From: Marsupella aquatica
Lineage: Eukaryota > Marchantiophyta
Length of the DNA: 64,000 nucleotides
Assembly: GCA_973895155.1 (NCBI GenBank)
Contig: OZ316895.1
Location: forward strand, 17,546,001 to 17,610,000
Reading direction: 5' to 3'
Numbering within the stretch: the stretch's first letter is position 1; every line of letters starts with the position of its first letter. Shown in pieces: positions 33,921 to 47,839 of this stretch. A program made the position numbers and the translations under genes. The notes under the pieces are model-generated. The model was not told the DNA's origin. It did not search any database and was given only the letters and a program-made list of their open reading frames with translations.

Positions 33921-36900
33921 CTAACGCATTCTTGATCCCAGAATATCCTCCAGAAGGCCATCGCCATGACAGTCCTGACTAGCGGGACCCGGCATAGGAA
34001 GACCGTGTTGTTGCGGCGAATTCCCGGCAACAGTGACTACTTGGCTAGCCAGCCTATGCATTCGCTCTTGAATTTCATGAATTTGCATTCTTTGAACCTG
34101 TTGTTCCTGATTTCTGGATTGCATCTGTTGCTGAGCATGCATTCTAAGCGCATGCTGCTGCAGCTGATGATCGGGGAGACCCGGAATGCTAGATCTCATC
34201 AGACTGCTGAGAGGATTGGGGTGGGCTCCCATGTATTCGCTTGCGGCATGTGCGCTTTGAGGATATCGCATGAAAGCCGCTGGGTCTTGGCCATGACCTC
34301 CGCGAATTTGCACAGCAAGGTCGAAGTTGCTACGAGGATATTGTGATGGTCCCTGGCCATAACCTGGGTAGGACCCTGGAGGAATGTAAGATGGAACACC
34401 AATACCACGGTGGTGGTCGTGGTAAGGATCCGTAGGAGATGGCCGAGTTGCTGGGCTAAGATGGTTGTGAGTTCCTTCGTAGGTCGTGATGACTAGTCCC
34501 TGATCTTCAGACGATCGCTCCACACGCTTTCGCACGGGGCATTTGTTCTGCGTACATCTATAGTAGCTTCTGCAAAACCAAATTCAATGTGGACAACGCG
34601 TGAGCCTCTCTTCGTACATATACAACGAGTTGTAATCAACACTTGATCTCCTTCTACGCGACCTTACTCTAATATAACCTAATATACCAGAAGTTAGATT
34701 ACCAACGTAGGAGAAGAGATCGGGAAGACAACCGCTCCAAGCGGGTTTCACCGTGCAACCATTACCTTATCGAGGCCAACGATTTGCACTCAAAGCCAAC
34801 TTCCGATGGCAAGCGATCAAAGAGTAAGAAGTGCGACTTGCAATCTACCAATTTAAGTTTTACAAACCCTATCAAACATCTGAGACGTACACCCAGACGG
34901 ATCCTTTGGAGTGAACTAGAAGCAAACTAAGTCGCTTCGGAATGAAGCTTTAGTGGGTTCTAGATCTGGCCTAGTACATTCCGTGCGAGCGAATTAAACG
35001 ACCGGACGGTTAGTCACACTTTCTCTCTAGCTCGCTAACGTACTAGCTAGGTTGTTTCCAGCCACTCCAGACTTCAGGCCCTCCCGTCAGTGGAAAGATG
35101 CTTTCGACGACTTCAAGCTCGTGGTATTAGAGCGTGAAAGCATGAAGATAGTCGAACCGCAATCTGATTCAAAGGCTCGTTCGGACTCCACAGCAGTGGA
35201 TCCTGCTGTCAACCTTGAAGCCACCCAGATTTTCTATTACATTGGCATTGCCAATATTGTGGAAGCTACCTGAGGAGCGATCAAGACGAACTAAACTTGA
35301 AGTCGAACCGGTAGCCTAATACGATCATTATTTCGACTGTGCTCACGAAAACGTTCAGGTCCCAATTCAGATCAGACAATTGAGCGGTTTCAGATGGTGT
35401 ATCCGATCAGTGGATGTCCAGCTTCTGATTACGCAGGCTAGTTTAAAATATCCGTCTCTCCCTCACGGCTCTTGGGTGGAAAACAAAACGATGGTGATTA
35501 CCCATATTGTACATGAGCGTCATCCGAGTGAGAGTGCTTGGGAATTTCGGACAAGAGAACGAACCTTGGAAAGGGACTATTTTTCACAGCCTTTTGGCCA
35601 TACTTCCGCCAACGATAGCTATCGTCCATAATTTCTACCTCACTACGCGTGTGAACGGCGAAACGCGGCTCACGCGGTCGTGGGTTTTTAGGTCCCTTCT
35701 TCCGCTTGACCCTGTGCATCAAAATATAACAACCAGGCACATGATCAGATGTTTTTCGCACCATGAACTTCTCAGAATGAATCAACAACCGCGCACCCAG
35801 ACAGATGCCTCACCAAAGCACGGCATAAAACTGGCATAACGTAAGGATAAGACTAGCTTAACGAAACATACACGCAGACTTACGAAGTCGTCCGTCACAT
35901 CAATAGACGTGATCAGATTGATCAGACAACAAACTTTCTAAATAGAGTGACAAGAAAACAAGTTCTCCGATGCACAAGCCTTACGGCGCTGATAGGAAGA
36001 AGGAGAGCAAGATGAAGGAGGAGAGCAAGCTTACAACTGCTCCGCCTTCTTCTTGTCTGGGATGGCCTCCGCTGAAGCTGCTGCTGGCTTCTCTCCGGTC
36101 TCTTCAAGTTCAGGTGTTTTCCTTTTCTTGCTACTGCTCACGGTTGAGCCAGTGGCACCCGTCTGTGTAGTGGCATCGTCATCGGGTCCATCGCTGGACG
36201 AAGATGACATGGATGAATTATCATTGGGGATAGTCGCCGCCACAGTTGTGCCAGCCGCTACGTCAGGAGAAGACGTAGAAACTGCTGAAGATGCCCCCGT
36301 CATAGCTTGCGATGCAGGAGTGCCTTCGCCTGGAAGATGCAATTCACTCTTCTCATCCATGGAAGTGTCCTGCCTGTCGAGAATTCCTGAAATCTTCTCC
36401 AGGGCACTGGCTTGACTGAACGATCCCTCCGCATCAGATCCGAAATGGAAATCGGATGTATTAGAGCTGTAACTACCCCTGCCACCGAAAGCTCGTCCCC
36501 TCGTATCGCTGGTAGTCAATCGCGATGCATCGTCGCCGAAGGACCAGTCGGGAAAGAGCGCGTCATGGTCGGACATCCTTTGGGGCCCCATACTGAACTG
36601 CGGAGCCGAAGTTGTACTGCTGCTAGGAGCGTTGAAGGCTCGAAAAAGTGACGAGTCCGCCTGGGGGATGGTCCAACTTCCTCCTCCTCCTTCAATGGGT
36701 GGGTCTGCGAGGGGAGGAATGCCCAGACTTGACGAGAATGACATGAATTTCTCCATATCGTCTCCAGTCCGCCCTGCCTGCTCAGCCATACCAGATCCTA
36801 ATCCAAATCGACCATATGTTTCTATCTCTTCTTTCACATGGGTAGGCATTGAATTAGATGTCTCGTGCGGTGTGGACACTAAATGAGACTTGTTTACGAT

Positions 36901-37683
36901 CTGTTCCTGATCAGGCGCCGATCCAAGGCCAAGCCACTTTTCGCTTCCTGCCTCGCTTGCAGACTCGCGTGCCGCTGATACCTGCGCAATGCTCTCAATA
37001 ATGCTCCATGTTTCTTCAGACAGATGGTTATCTGGCAATACTAAAGTCTGAGTCTCCTCCTTGCTATTATCCAATTGTTTCTGCGGAGGATAGCCTGCAC
37101 TGTGAAGAATTCGAGAGCTAAAATCGATGAGCTCCGGAAACGTTCTAGAGCTCCGATCCACTTCCTGTCGCAAATTCGAACTATTTCGAGGTTCAGCAGT
37201 GTACGTTCCAGACTGAATCTCTTCCCCGATGTCAAGCTCCAAATGAGCGAGTAGGGATTTAGTGGTGAAGCTGGGCGGAAGCGACGTGGGGGAGAATGGG
37301 GACTGTGATGGGGTGGTGGGATGGGAGGGAGAAGGAGAAGATGGATGTGACGAGAGGGAAGGTGGAGAAGAATTGGAAGCTGCGTGTGAGATAGAGGAAA
37401 GAGCTGTTGATTCGTACTTCACGTCACTGCTAGGCGAAACCGTGTCCTCGAACGTAGACGACAGAATCTGATGAGACAAATCTGGCATTCCTTTCCCAGA
37501 TGTCCAAGAAGTGTTGAACTTCGACGGCTTTCGATAGTCGTCGGCAGAAATCCTTCCCGAGCTCAGATCGTCAACGAATTTCCTCGTCCTCGAATCCCCA
37601 GGGCGTGCTTGTGCAGACCACGTGGGGTTCGTCGAGAGGTTTAGAATGGCACTGGATCGGGAAGAGGTCTCGTCGGTAATCAT
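33921..37683 (-). CDS. WRKY transcription factor, single domain, group IIc-like, 814 residues
   Basis: It should bind W-box DNA (TTGAC core) in the nucleus. Exon 1 is 37683-36035, exon 2 is 35711-35565, exon 3 is 34569-33921; introns are 323 and 995 bp with GT-AG ends, and both junctions restore codons exactly (TT|G Leu, AG|A Arg). An in-frame TAA six bases upstream supports the ATG at 37683. The domain lies at about residues 580-635: [11 protein letters not shown] (WRKY 584-587), then C604-X4-C609-X23-H633-X-H635. A basic KKRK stretch near residue 520 and VKRKKGPK at 551 could be nuclear signals. The second intron sits at the conserved Arg of the domain. The first 550 residues are long, Ser-rich and disordered; the C-terminus is Gln/His/Pro-rich. 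Most single-domain IIc proteins are under 400 residues, so this one is unusually long. Confidence 0.93.
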
Positions 37684-40600
37684 AATTTAGGCTTTCGTTT
37701 GATTGCCTCGACGTCTTACGGCAGTACCGAGAAATTGGTGTTCTGTCCGATGCCAAGAGTTGAGATTTCTTAAGCTCATTCCCCGCCGCGGAATCCCGTC
37801 ACTGCTGCTGCTGTACCACGTACTCAAAGTCCGTTTACGTCGCCTCTCCCGGTCGCCACTCTAAAACCTAGACAACAGGCGAACGTTCGGAGGATGGACG
37901 GTGGGGTCTAAGAGCCGGTAGCAACCAAGTGATGTCGTATCGCACCTTAGGTCTGCAACTCTCTCATGAAGATACCGAACAACATGAAGACTCCTCCAAG
38001 CAGTGTGCGTGCACCAGTTTCGAATAATAACTCCAGAAAGGTGCGCATGCCCTTGCCTAACAAATGGACAGGATGAACAGCGTACTGCCAACCCCCTAAA
38101 GCTTGCGGAAGTCACAAACCGCGATCCCGCATCACGGGGATCTACTACCAGAAAGTCACCTCGCCAACACTCGTTCTCATCAATAATCATAGAGCGTCAT
38201 TCATTCATTCCACCCTCGGCCTCTCGCATCCCGTCTCCGCATCGTCAACAAACATTCAACGAGAGGCGCAGCTCTTGTCTATTAAGTAAGCTCTCGTCCG
38301 CATTTAGTGCTCTCCGTCCATCACCCCTCGCAGGAGGGACCCCGCCCACCTTCTCTCTCTCTTCCTCTCTGAGCGTGGATCGTCGTCCTTCTTCAAGTCA
38401 CTCGATGTTTATCATCCGAGGAGCTCCTCCGCTATGCGGGGGTTGGATAAAAACAAATGTGTGCTACAAGCGTCGCAATCAATATCAAGCAGCTGAGGAA
38501 ATTGGTGAGTATCTTCCGCTCGCGGTCTGGTCTGGTCGGGTTTGGTCTGTCTGGTCCGCCTGCCTCGGTCCCTCCTGCGCTGGGCCCCAGCTGACTTTCC
38601 TACGATCCCTCTGACCACTACTACCAAACAATCCCCTCTCGCCCTCCCTTCTCCTTCAATGACTCGAAAGCCCTTCCAGCAGTAATCAAAATTCGCTGTG
38701 GCCGCGATCTCAGCTCACTCTCGCCTTCGTTGCTACTGTACACTCCCGATCGGCAGGCAGTTGGAATTCATTCAAAAACATGGACGGAAGAAAGCTCGGC
38801 GAAGAAGGGCGATGAAGCCTCCCCACCTCTCATCAGAAATCTGTTTCGGGGCAACAATCCTCAGGGGATACAGTGTGCTCCGCTACTCCAGCCTGCGGCT
38901 CCCTTCGTTCATCCTTCTAAAGCGGCCGAGTCGTAGGTCTCACAGTCTCAGTGGTCAAGGGTCCACCCCGCGTGGATCCACCACCGCTGCTCGGAAACTC
39001 TTCAGTCCAGTTCTGCCCTGTCGGGAACGGCACTCCGTCATACAGCAGTAGTACAGCACACTTCTTTCCGGCAGGCTCCATTTGACTGGCGAGCGCCCCC
39101 TGCCCTGACTGACTCACGCGGTGCGCAGTACGTACCCGGCAACTCACAGCAACGGGGAGTTGGATTTGCGGGACCGGATGAGCCAGCTAACAACAAAATA
39201 ATATTCACCATACCCTCGTAGTAGAGAAGGGGCGATCCAATAAGAAATTTCCAGACACTCAAACCAAATTTTAGGTGATGCTGTTTGGGAAAACTTATGA
39301 GTTGTAACTTCTAAGAATTTTGAAGTGAAAAACTGATTTCTCACTGTGTATGTTAACTAAAAAAGTAAACATATGGCATTGCAAAATCAAACCTAGGATG
39401 GACTTTTGTTTTTGGGTAAAACTGTGGCGTGAATGATGGTAATCTTCACAAATAATTTAAGTATATATATTAGACTGGTACAAGAGAGCCTCCAAGAAAC
39501 TCTAACAAGTCCTAGAACTGCTGATTCCACTGGATATCAAGGGAAACTTTGCTGCTGAAAATGTTGTGGAAACTATGAGGGTCACCTAGTATAGTGAACT
39601 GTAAGAAGTGAATGAAAGTGTAAAAGGCATCACAATCCTTCTAATTTGAGGAGAAGAATATCAAGTTTTCGCTTAGGGCACTATGGGCCAACCAGACCGT
39701 CCTATCCTACGATAATAGTGCTAAAGGCTGCTCATCATGAGTTTCTCGGAAAGAAGGTGGATAATTATCCGACTGTGGATCCATTGCAACAAAAAAGCGT
39801 CGACTTCAACCAAACAAACAAAAAAATGCATGTACAGTAGTACTGTAGAGAGCAATAGACCGCGACGACGTCGACTATTTGATAGAATTGATTTTCCAAA
39901 CAAGACTACTGTAGACGAGTTTCGACAGGAATCTGCATCATGACGGCCCTAAAAGCCATCAGACCTCGGACCAGAACGGACAACACGTATTACACAAACG
40001 TACTATGCGGGCTCAAAGGATCGAACAATAATTCGTATAGTACCATAAAATGCGTCCTACGCAGGCCAGAGATTGGATAAGGATTCTTTAAGAAGCATAA
40101 AATGCGGTCTATGCGGGCCCGAAGGATTGCAGAAGAGAGGGTAGGATAACCACGGCCAAAGCTGCTAAACAACGATATATCTCGAGTGACTTTCCCTCTG
40201 AATTCCAGAATAGCACCATGACGTTTAGCGAGTAAGAGTACGACTGTTTTTGTAAAACACACGTCAAAGTGCAAAAGTTTGGTGTCTTGGAATATTTCCT
40301 GTTATTTCGCGGCAAGAGATCATGTCATCATCTCCATTGCTGACATGTAAAACGGATAACGTGTACAGGGAAGACAAATGCTGCCACACGGAACTCAGAA
40401 GGAAATGATAGGAGAGATAAAGCCAAAACAGGCCTGTCAAAAAAGATACAGGGCATGACACAAAGGAAAACGCGCCTCGGATGTATCACAATGTGTAACC
40501 ATGCAACTCGGATAGACCTAAAAGCTTTTTGGGAATCCTAAGGTGTCAAGATATTCTTTGGATTTAAAACAAAGTTTTTGAATATAGTCCAACTGTGGTC

Positions 40601-43600
40601 GCATAGTTTATCTGTTTTTGTTGTTAAAACATGTGGTCCATCCGACCTTCTTTCTTGAGCAAACTGTTCAATTAAAAATTGACTGAAACCTTACTAAACA
40701 CAAATGAGTCACTAAAAAATGCTCAGGAGAGCACGCATCCTAAACACTTTTAGAATGAATCAATAAGAACAGAACAGACAACTTCAAGAACATTTTAGAA
40801 AATCTAGAATCAGAGATGATTGTACTAGACTAGTATAATCAAACTGGAGGCCAATCAAATACTATTGACTCTCATATCTGCTTTATTTGTCTGTTCCCAG
40901 ATGTGAGATGTTAGTCTCTGATCAAACTGGAAGGGGGGTATTTGTACTTTGGTGGCCCTTTCTGACGTCCATTGGTCATCTCCTTTCATCAACGAATATT
41001 CGTAGCAACACATTACTCAACTATGTACAATAAGAACTAAAAAAACACTGTTTACTTCCTAAATAGACTTAGTATTTAACTAGTGTTATATGATATTCAG
41101 TTTACAAATGTTATTATATGAGGGAATAGGGAATATACATGAGAGCATGTATTGACTTTTTAAAGTTCTAAAAAATATAAAGCTGTATGATTTCGAACAA
41201 AGGTTTGTATGTTTTTCTAATGTTGCATGGTTTCTCGTAGAAAAGAGGTAAGCACCAGAAAATTTCTCAAGGGCAACCCCAACATATATAGAGGAAGGAA
41301 CAATCGACAATGCATCAATAGAGAGGGAAACCTACTCCAAAATAAGCAAAATTAAAGTTACAATAGGATCCATAATTATATAAATTAGCACCTATGTATT
41401 CATGAGCATATGCAAAGCCGCGTTACCTGATTATGCAAGGTGCTGGTCTACTCTTAAATTTAGTTCTGTTTATTAATGTCACTGGGACACAACATCCCTT
41501 AAATCTGGACTGTTATGCATCCTCAAATCACTCACACAAATATTGCTACGTTGAGGTTGGTAGTTGAATATGCAAAATGATTGCGTCCAATCCAACAAGT
41601 CGTAGTACTTCTCCTTCCATCACAGAACCCAGGGGCTCTACTCCAACTGAATGTGCCAAAACATTATATTAAAATCTGGGATAATTATAGGCGTTGTGGA
41701 AAGGTATCAGCTCAGTGTTGGGTTCATATTTCAATATGAATGCTTGATGGCCTTCTAATCACTCGAAGCTGTGTTGTGTAATGATGTAGGATTGCTCTCC
41801 TGAATTGGAAGTTTTCTTTAAGTAACTGTGCATCAATGATTCCTTGGTGGAATGCAAGCAATTTTCCAGCTCAAAAGCATGCAAAAGATTTGGGTGGAGA
41901 TCCCATCCTTTGATTTTATTTCTGAAGTGAAAACTAAATAGGATTGTTTCCATAGGGATCCATAAGGTTGTATGTTATATTATGAGCCTTTTCAATGTGA
42001 GTCAAAGAGGTGTAACTGAGCTTCAAAAAAGTGTTGCTGCATCTTATGTGTCATCAATCAATGGGCATGTCTTTGAGGGAAGGAGTTTGTTGAGGCACAT
42101 TTGTGTGATATAGGGGAGGTGAACTTTTTCACGGTCTGGCTTTTTCAGAGCCCAATGGTTGTTGTGTGAGTGTTGTCAATCCAACTTTTCATGTGTGCAG
42201 TCGTGTTGTGATTGTCTGGAATTGACTACCTAGACGGGGCAGTTTAGAAATTCATTATCTGACCAAAATAGCCCAATGCCTGTTGATTCAACATGTGTCA
42301 TTACAACTCAGTCTGTAAGTTGTTGGTGTAGTCGGGTAGTCATTCGGTAGTGTGTTGTTTATGGAATCAATCTTTATTACAACTAGATTGTCATTGCGGC
42401 TGTGTGGTTGCGTAAGTGTTGCCATGCTGGCTGCGTTGTCAATGTAGCTGTGTTGTGATTGCAGAAGACTTAGTGCCGTCATTTTTGCTAGGTGGTTGTT
42501 GTTATGGTAGTGTTGTTGTTTTGTCCTGCATTTTGTTGAGATTGTTGTTGCAAATGTGATGTTGTTAGGGAGCGCTTGGACTGTGGGGGCTCAAGGAATG
42601 TCGGGCAGTCTGACTGGGAGGGAGAAAAAAAATCTCCTTTGTCCTTTTTTCCCTCTCCTCTCCTTATTTGTGGCAAGGATGCAGAGGGTGTGGGTGTGTG
42701 GTAGGGAGGGAGGGCAAGGAGAGGCGCGAGAGCAAGGGTGGCATGCAGGGAGGGCAGGCCCTTGGGCAGGCCGCACCTGTGGATGCCAGCGGTTGGCAGG
42801 GTGGGTGCAGGATGAAAGGCGAAGGGCCCACGGGTAGCAAGGGAAAGGGCATGCATGGCAGTAGGGAGGAGGAGCGTGTGAGGGCAGGCAAGACGTGAAG
42901 GGTTTAAAGGTGGATTCAACTATAAGGAAAAAATGGGATGTCACCAAACTGCCAGAATTGTTTTCAATCTGAGTCATTTTGTAGACAGATGATGAAGGAG
43001 GATGTGTTGGATTGCATAGTACAATGTGTACTAGATGCACATGTTGGAGATGGGATACTTAAATAGTGTTTACCAACTTACAGGAAATATGCAGCACAAG
43101 CGTCATCAGATAGGTTACTCCCTCTTGCTATTGAGTTAGATGTGCTCCTTTGACATGGATCTGAAGACATTCATGGACAAGCTGGTTCCATAGGACCATC
43201 ACTATATATGTTCACTATGCACTTTTGCTAGTGGATTTCAATGAGGTTAGAGTGTGCTCAAGTGTCCATCCCAGATTTGTAGCTCTTGGGACTAGTGCCC
43301 CCTTAGATGATATCCATGTCCCACTTGCAGACTTAGTTTCAACACAAGGTGTGTACCATTATCCCATCACACTATTGAAATGGTAGATACTTATGTATTA
43401 GTCCTGTTTCTAGGTTTTGGGGGTTTGCATTTTTGAATTTGGTTTTTACAGTCTCTGGACCTCTTTTGTTTTTATTCCATTGTTCCTCGTTTGACCCTTC
43501 TAAGTACATTGGTCCTCTTTTGGCACACAAGCCTGAGAACTCTCTTCATACAGGTATGCCCGAGGAATGTACAAGGATGCTTTGCAAGAGTGTCTTATGG

Positions 43601-45294
43601 CGTATGATATGTTAGTCTCAATACAATACCAGGGCACCCTCAGTCCCTCCTTTTCCGTGGGTCAGCCAATATTGACCCCCCTATAGATAGAGACACGAAC
43701 TAACTGAAAGAATATATAACACACTGCCAAGTAACAAAATGGGTCGAACTATGAGAGACAATCTCAAAGGCTCTGGACCAATAAAGGGGATAATCAAGGT
43801 CAAGCTGACCCAAGACCCGAAAACCTCAAGAATGCCCAAGAAGAGTTCCCTAGAAAACTGCAAACTGCAACCCTATTGACCGATAAAGTGAAAAGCCTAG
43901 TGAAACTGAAAGGGAGGGTCATGTTAGGAATTTGCCTAGACCCCTCTAAAACAGGAAAGGATCAAGGAACAACCCGAGGGATTTGCATAGGTCAGGAATC
44001 CCTCTTGGATGGTTCCTGTGTAGTGTGTACGGACCATGGCAGCATCAAATTGGCAAATTTCTCACTAATCGAGGCACTGAATAAAATACGTATTTTTCTG
44101 TTGCATCTGCGGTATCACCGGCCCCACTGCGGTGAACTCGACTCCACGGCAAAGCGGTCCGCTACGCCGGTGCCCGTGAGGAAGTACGGAATTGATACGT
44201 TCAACGACTGTATCCTATACGAATACCCTAGCTTCCCGCCGTCTACCGGCGGCAAGCGAGTCTGCGAGTTTTTCGGTGACTCCGTCTCGAACTTCGCCCC
44301 AGTCCGTATAATAATACTGTATCGATTTCCGTGGACTACCGTCGCGAGCATTTGCCACAGTGTATAACTGCATCGGGCGGTACATGACATGTCATGTCGC
44401 GGCATTATTATCGTTGAGAGCGACCAGTGTGAGGGCCCGGAGCCGTTGGATTTTCGGGGTCGCACCGTCCGTGTGGTGGGGACGCATGCATGGGGAGCTG
44501 CGCGAGCGGCCGGCGGTCTGTTGAGAATTGACAGTAATAAGCCTAACCCACCTCGTTGCCCACAAAAGAAAAATAGTTCACCAGCTGTTGTAGGGGAAAT
44601 ATGTTTGGTGGGTCCCCTCTTGACAAAAATTAGAGTAAACTTGGCAAGGCAAACTTTTTGCAATATTTTCTTGATGGGTCGCAAGCAATGGCCGGGTTCT
44701 CGTGACGCTCAGGGTGGCACTCCAAATTGATGCAAAAAAAGAAGCAAAAGCACCTGGGAGTGACAATGGTGCAAGATAATGGTTGGCCAGACTTTCAATT
44801 TTTTCCAGGAGGCATGGAAGAGGGACCGGTGCTTGGGTCTCTCCCTCTCCAACTCACCTACTGCTTAGGCATAAGCACTTCCAACACTTCCAACACCCAC
44901 AAAGACCTCATGACTCACCGAGAAAAGAGCACAGAAATGCCCCTCACCAGGCTAAACAACACCCAAATAAGTTGCAAGGTTCTCTGCAGCCTATATTCAA
45001 ACCGGCTTCAATTTTTTTCACGATGGAAGACGGCTCCGCCACGCAGTTCAGATCCGTCCCCTCCTAACTCACTTAGCATTGGTCATAAGGGCTTCCCATA
45101 TCGCACAAGAACCACATGGCCCACCAAGCTATTTTCTTATGTGCAGGGTCCCACTATGCTAATTTCTCCCATTTGGAGGCTCACTCACGATGGGGAACAG
45201 GATAGGTGACGGTACGTTTGTGCCGGGACGAGACGGGCCGACGGCGATGACACTACAAACCTTTTTCCCCCTCCCCCGAAAGTCTAGACTTCGG
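37684..45294. other. WRKY upstream region and long gene-poor stretch
   Basis: The first kilobase should hold the WRKY promoter and leader; a TTGAC core occurs on the minus strand at about 38236. GC-rich frames at 38003-39051 on the plus strand lack recognisable motifs. From 39300 the DNA is AT-rich. A degenerate repeat 'ataaaatgcg(g)tc..atgcgggc' occurs three times at 40000-40130. A G-rich island lies at 42600-42900, with competing frames on both strands. Around 44100-44530 the sequence is again GC-rich with a 163-codon plus frame (43876-44367) and a 189-codon minus frame (44115-44684). I could not decide that any of these is a gene. Confidence 0.35.
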
Positions 45295-45515
45295 CTCAGC
45301 TATGGTGCTCGATTGCTCACTGCACTGTATAGACAGACTTCAATCATACCAATAATGAAGTACGCACAATCGAAGTTGTGAGCTTCTGCTACGATGCTGG
45401 ATTGTTCACTGCACTGTATAGACTTCAATCAATAATGGACTACGCGCGGTGGAAAATGTGAACTTCGGCTACGTCGCTCGATTGTTCACCGCGCTGTATA
45501 GACTTTAATCAATGG
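45295..45515. repeat. Three diverged tandem units of about 80-95 bp
   Basis: Units begin near 45296, 45390 and 45468 with 'ggctacg(a/t)(t/c)gctcgattgtt', followed by 'cactgcactgtatagac', 'ttcaatcaataatg' and 'tacgc'. The first unit has an extra 'agac'. No coding role is seen. Confidence 0.75.
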
Positions 45516-47839
45516 GGTACAGTAGTAGTACGGGCGAGCAAACTCCGATCAGAGCAAACGGTGGTGAGCACTGTAGGATTGGACTTTCCTTTCCATTCAC
45601 ACTTCACAATCTCATGATTGTGGCAACGAAGGGATTGTGGTTTTGGCACGCTTAATGCCAGTGCAAATGATTTGGGACTAACTAACTGGGGACGTGCAAT
45701 TGACGTGCTTACTTAGCTGCCATATGCCCATATCTATTCTTAGGATAATTATGATGAGCAACCCCATGTCCGTCACACAGGTAACGAAACATCCCCCACA
45801 CAGTCACATCCTAGTACAGTAGATTGATGTGGATCAATGGGGAAGGTCCCCCACACCCCACGCAAAGGTGGTGCCAATGATTTGTGGCGAGGGGAGACTC
45901 AATAAGCCATCGTCATGCTATACAGTTCCAAAGAGTACATATATAGATCAACTGCAAAGCGATTCAATACACCACCAGTTTTTGGAAGAATATTAAGTTT
46001 GTTCCCTCTATTGCACTGGCGACTCAATACAACCCTTAAATTCTCCAATTGCTTATCCAGCGGAGAGCGTTGATCGCTCGTAATACGATATGCAATTTAC
46101 AGTTACAGAGAGTAAATTCTATAGATAAACTGAAACACGATTTTATAAACGAGCCATTTTAAGGCTAATTCTTCCCTCGGGCTAACCTAGAAATTGCAAC
46201 TAGCATCTCAATACAAAGATTTTTTCTTAGAGATTTTTACCCTAAATTCTCCAATATCATGGTTATCCAGCTAAGAGGTTTGATCGTCAAATCTAATTTG
46301 TCTAGGAAGTGTTCCCCAAAGTTGCCTAAATACTGTTCTAGTTAAGAGGTCTAATCACCAGATCTGCCATCTAGAGCAATCAAATGGCGAACATTCAAAA
46401 CGCACAATCCATTTGCAAATGAGAAAAAAAGGCTTGGAATAAACCTTGCTGATAGGCCCTAGATTCCAACCCAAGATAATGATAAATAATTACTAGTGTT
46501 GTCGGCACGCCTGGCCACTATGTCATCAATCATCTATAGAACTAAAGCACTTAATTAAGTATCAGAAACACTTGTAGATAAGAGTAAGAGTTAGTATTGG
46601 GGGATTTCTAACCCCAAGGATAAGCTGAACCCTGTCGTCAGATTGAGCTCATGGAAGTCCAAGTATTACCCCAATGAAATCCTTCCAAGCAGACTAGTAC
46701 ATTCAAGCCCAACTCTATGAGGCCAGTACTAGGTTAAGGCCAAAAAACTTGCATGGTAGATAAGTAATACCATGCAATCAGGGTAGATTATTTGTTTTCC
46801 AAAGAACTTTGTACACATTTAGTCCAGATCCTGTAAATTCACCTCAAATCCAAGAGTTGATTGATGCGACTGGCTTTACAACATTGGGGACACTTGTGAA
46901 TTTCTTTCAGAAGAAAACTGGGAGTCCACTTTTGGTTCTAAAGATAGACTCTAGGCCAAAAATGTTTTGAGTAAAAAATAATATTTGAAATTCCTTTAAT
47001 TAAAGAGAAAAAGTTTTGAAATATTTGGACCACCTATGGAGTGGGTCTAAAATTCGAACCAAAAGAAGCATTGCACGTAGCATGTACATGGGCCCACTGC
47101 TTGCCATGAAGAACGGCTGTACATTTATGGCTCCCCCAGTTCGTCTACAGCCAACTGTAATTATACAGTGCCCAGTTCAATCTCAAAGGGAATATAAATA
47201 AGCCTTGGGCCCCCCACGTCTTCCTAAATTTGCAAAGTAACAATTACTATTCCATCTTCACTCCTCAACATAATTGCAATCCTTCAATCCTCTGATTTTG
47301 ATGGAGTATTTTCACTTGTAGCCAACACTATATCTCACATGCACAGATGTGAATCTGGAATCTGAGCACATTTTCATTCAATTGGATTGCTGCTTGGCAT
47401 CCCTGAGGAGGCAAAAGACATCGAGATTGAACTGAGAACATATCCTGGACATATACTGGTTACTACACGGATGCATTACTCAAGTCCCAGGCAACACAAT
47501 CATCAAATGAGCAAACATGGGCACTCAATTGCTCTACCATCTTGGCACGCCATTTAAATGGGCAACTTGTACGTTAGAGCCTTTTGCTACTTCTAAATCT
47601 GAAAACTGAGGGCGCTGTGGACTTTGCATGGAACTCATGTACCCATCTTTGCAGACAAATTGACCACTAAGATTACATTGCATAGAATTGAATAGAAACG
47701 TCCTTTAGTTAGGTTTAGTTCATCAGTCTATTTGCTTCTGCATGGACCTAGCTAGCCTGCCCACCCCTTAGCACAATCAGTATTCTGAGCCACTTCATGG
47801 AAGGCATTATTGAGCTCTACTAAGCTAATATCCCAGACC
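45516..47839. other. Intergenic, no supported gene
   Basis: AT-rich, only frames near 60 codons, no recognisable motif. A pair of related phrases ('gaggtttgatcgtcaaatct', 'gaggtctaatcaccagatct') around 46275 and 46352 suggests an old local duplication. Confidence 0.4.

Noticed and set aside
36053-36415. Plus-strand frame of 120 codons inside the WRKY gene
   Set aside because: It is a shadow of the long WRKY exon on the other strand.
38003-39051. Plus-strand frames of 203 and 117 codons upstream of the WRKY gene
   Set aside because: No motif, biased toward Ser/Arg/Pro as in GC-rich noncoding DNA; more likely WRKY promoter or leader.
42488-43040. Several frames of 75-149 codons in a G-rich island
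   Set aside because: Open frames on both strands here follow from biased composition; the Pro/His-rich minus-strand translations are typical of G-rich low-complexity DNA.
43876-44684. Long overlapping frames of 163 codons (plus) and 189 codons (minus)
   Set aside because: They overlap on opposite strands in a GC-rich patch, have no recognised motif, and neither composition nor splice context favours one.
47040-47110. B-box-like 'ggttcgaatt' on the minus strand
   Set aside because: No A box at the right distance and no cloverleaf; not a tRNA gene.
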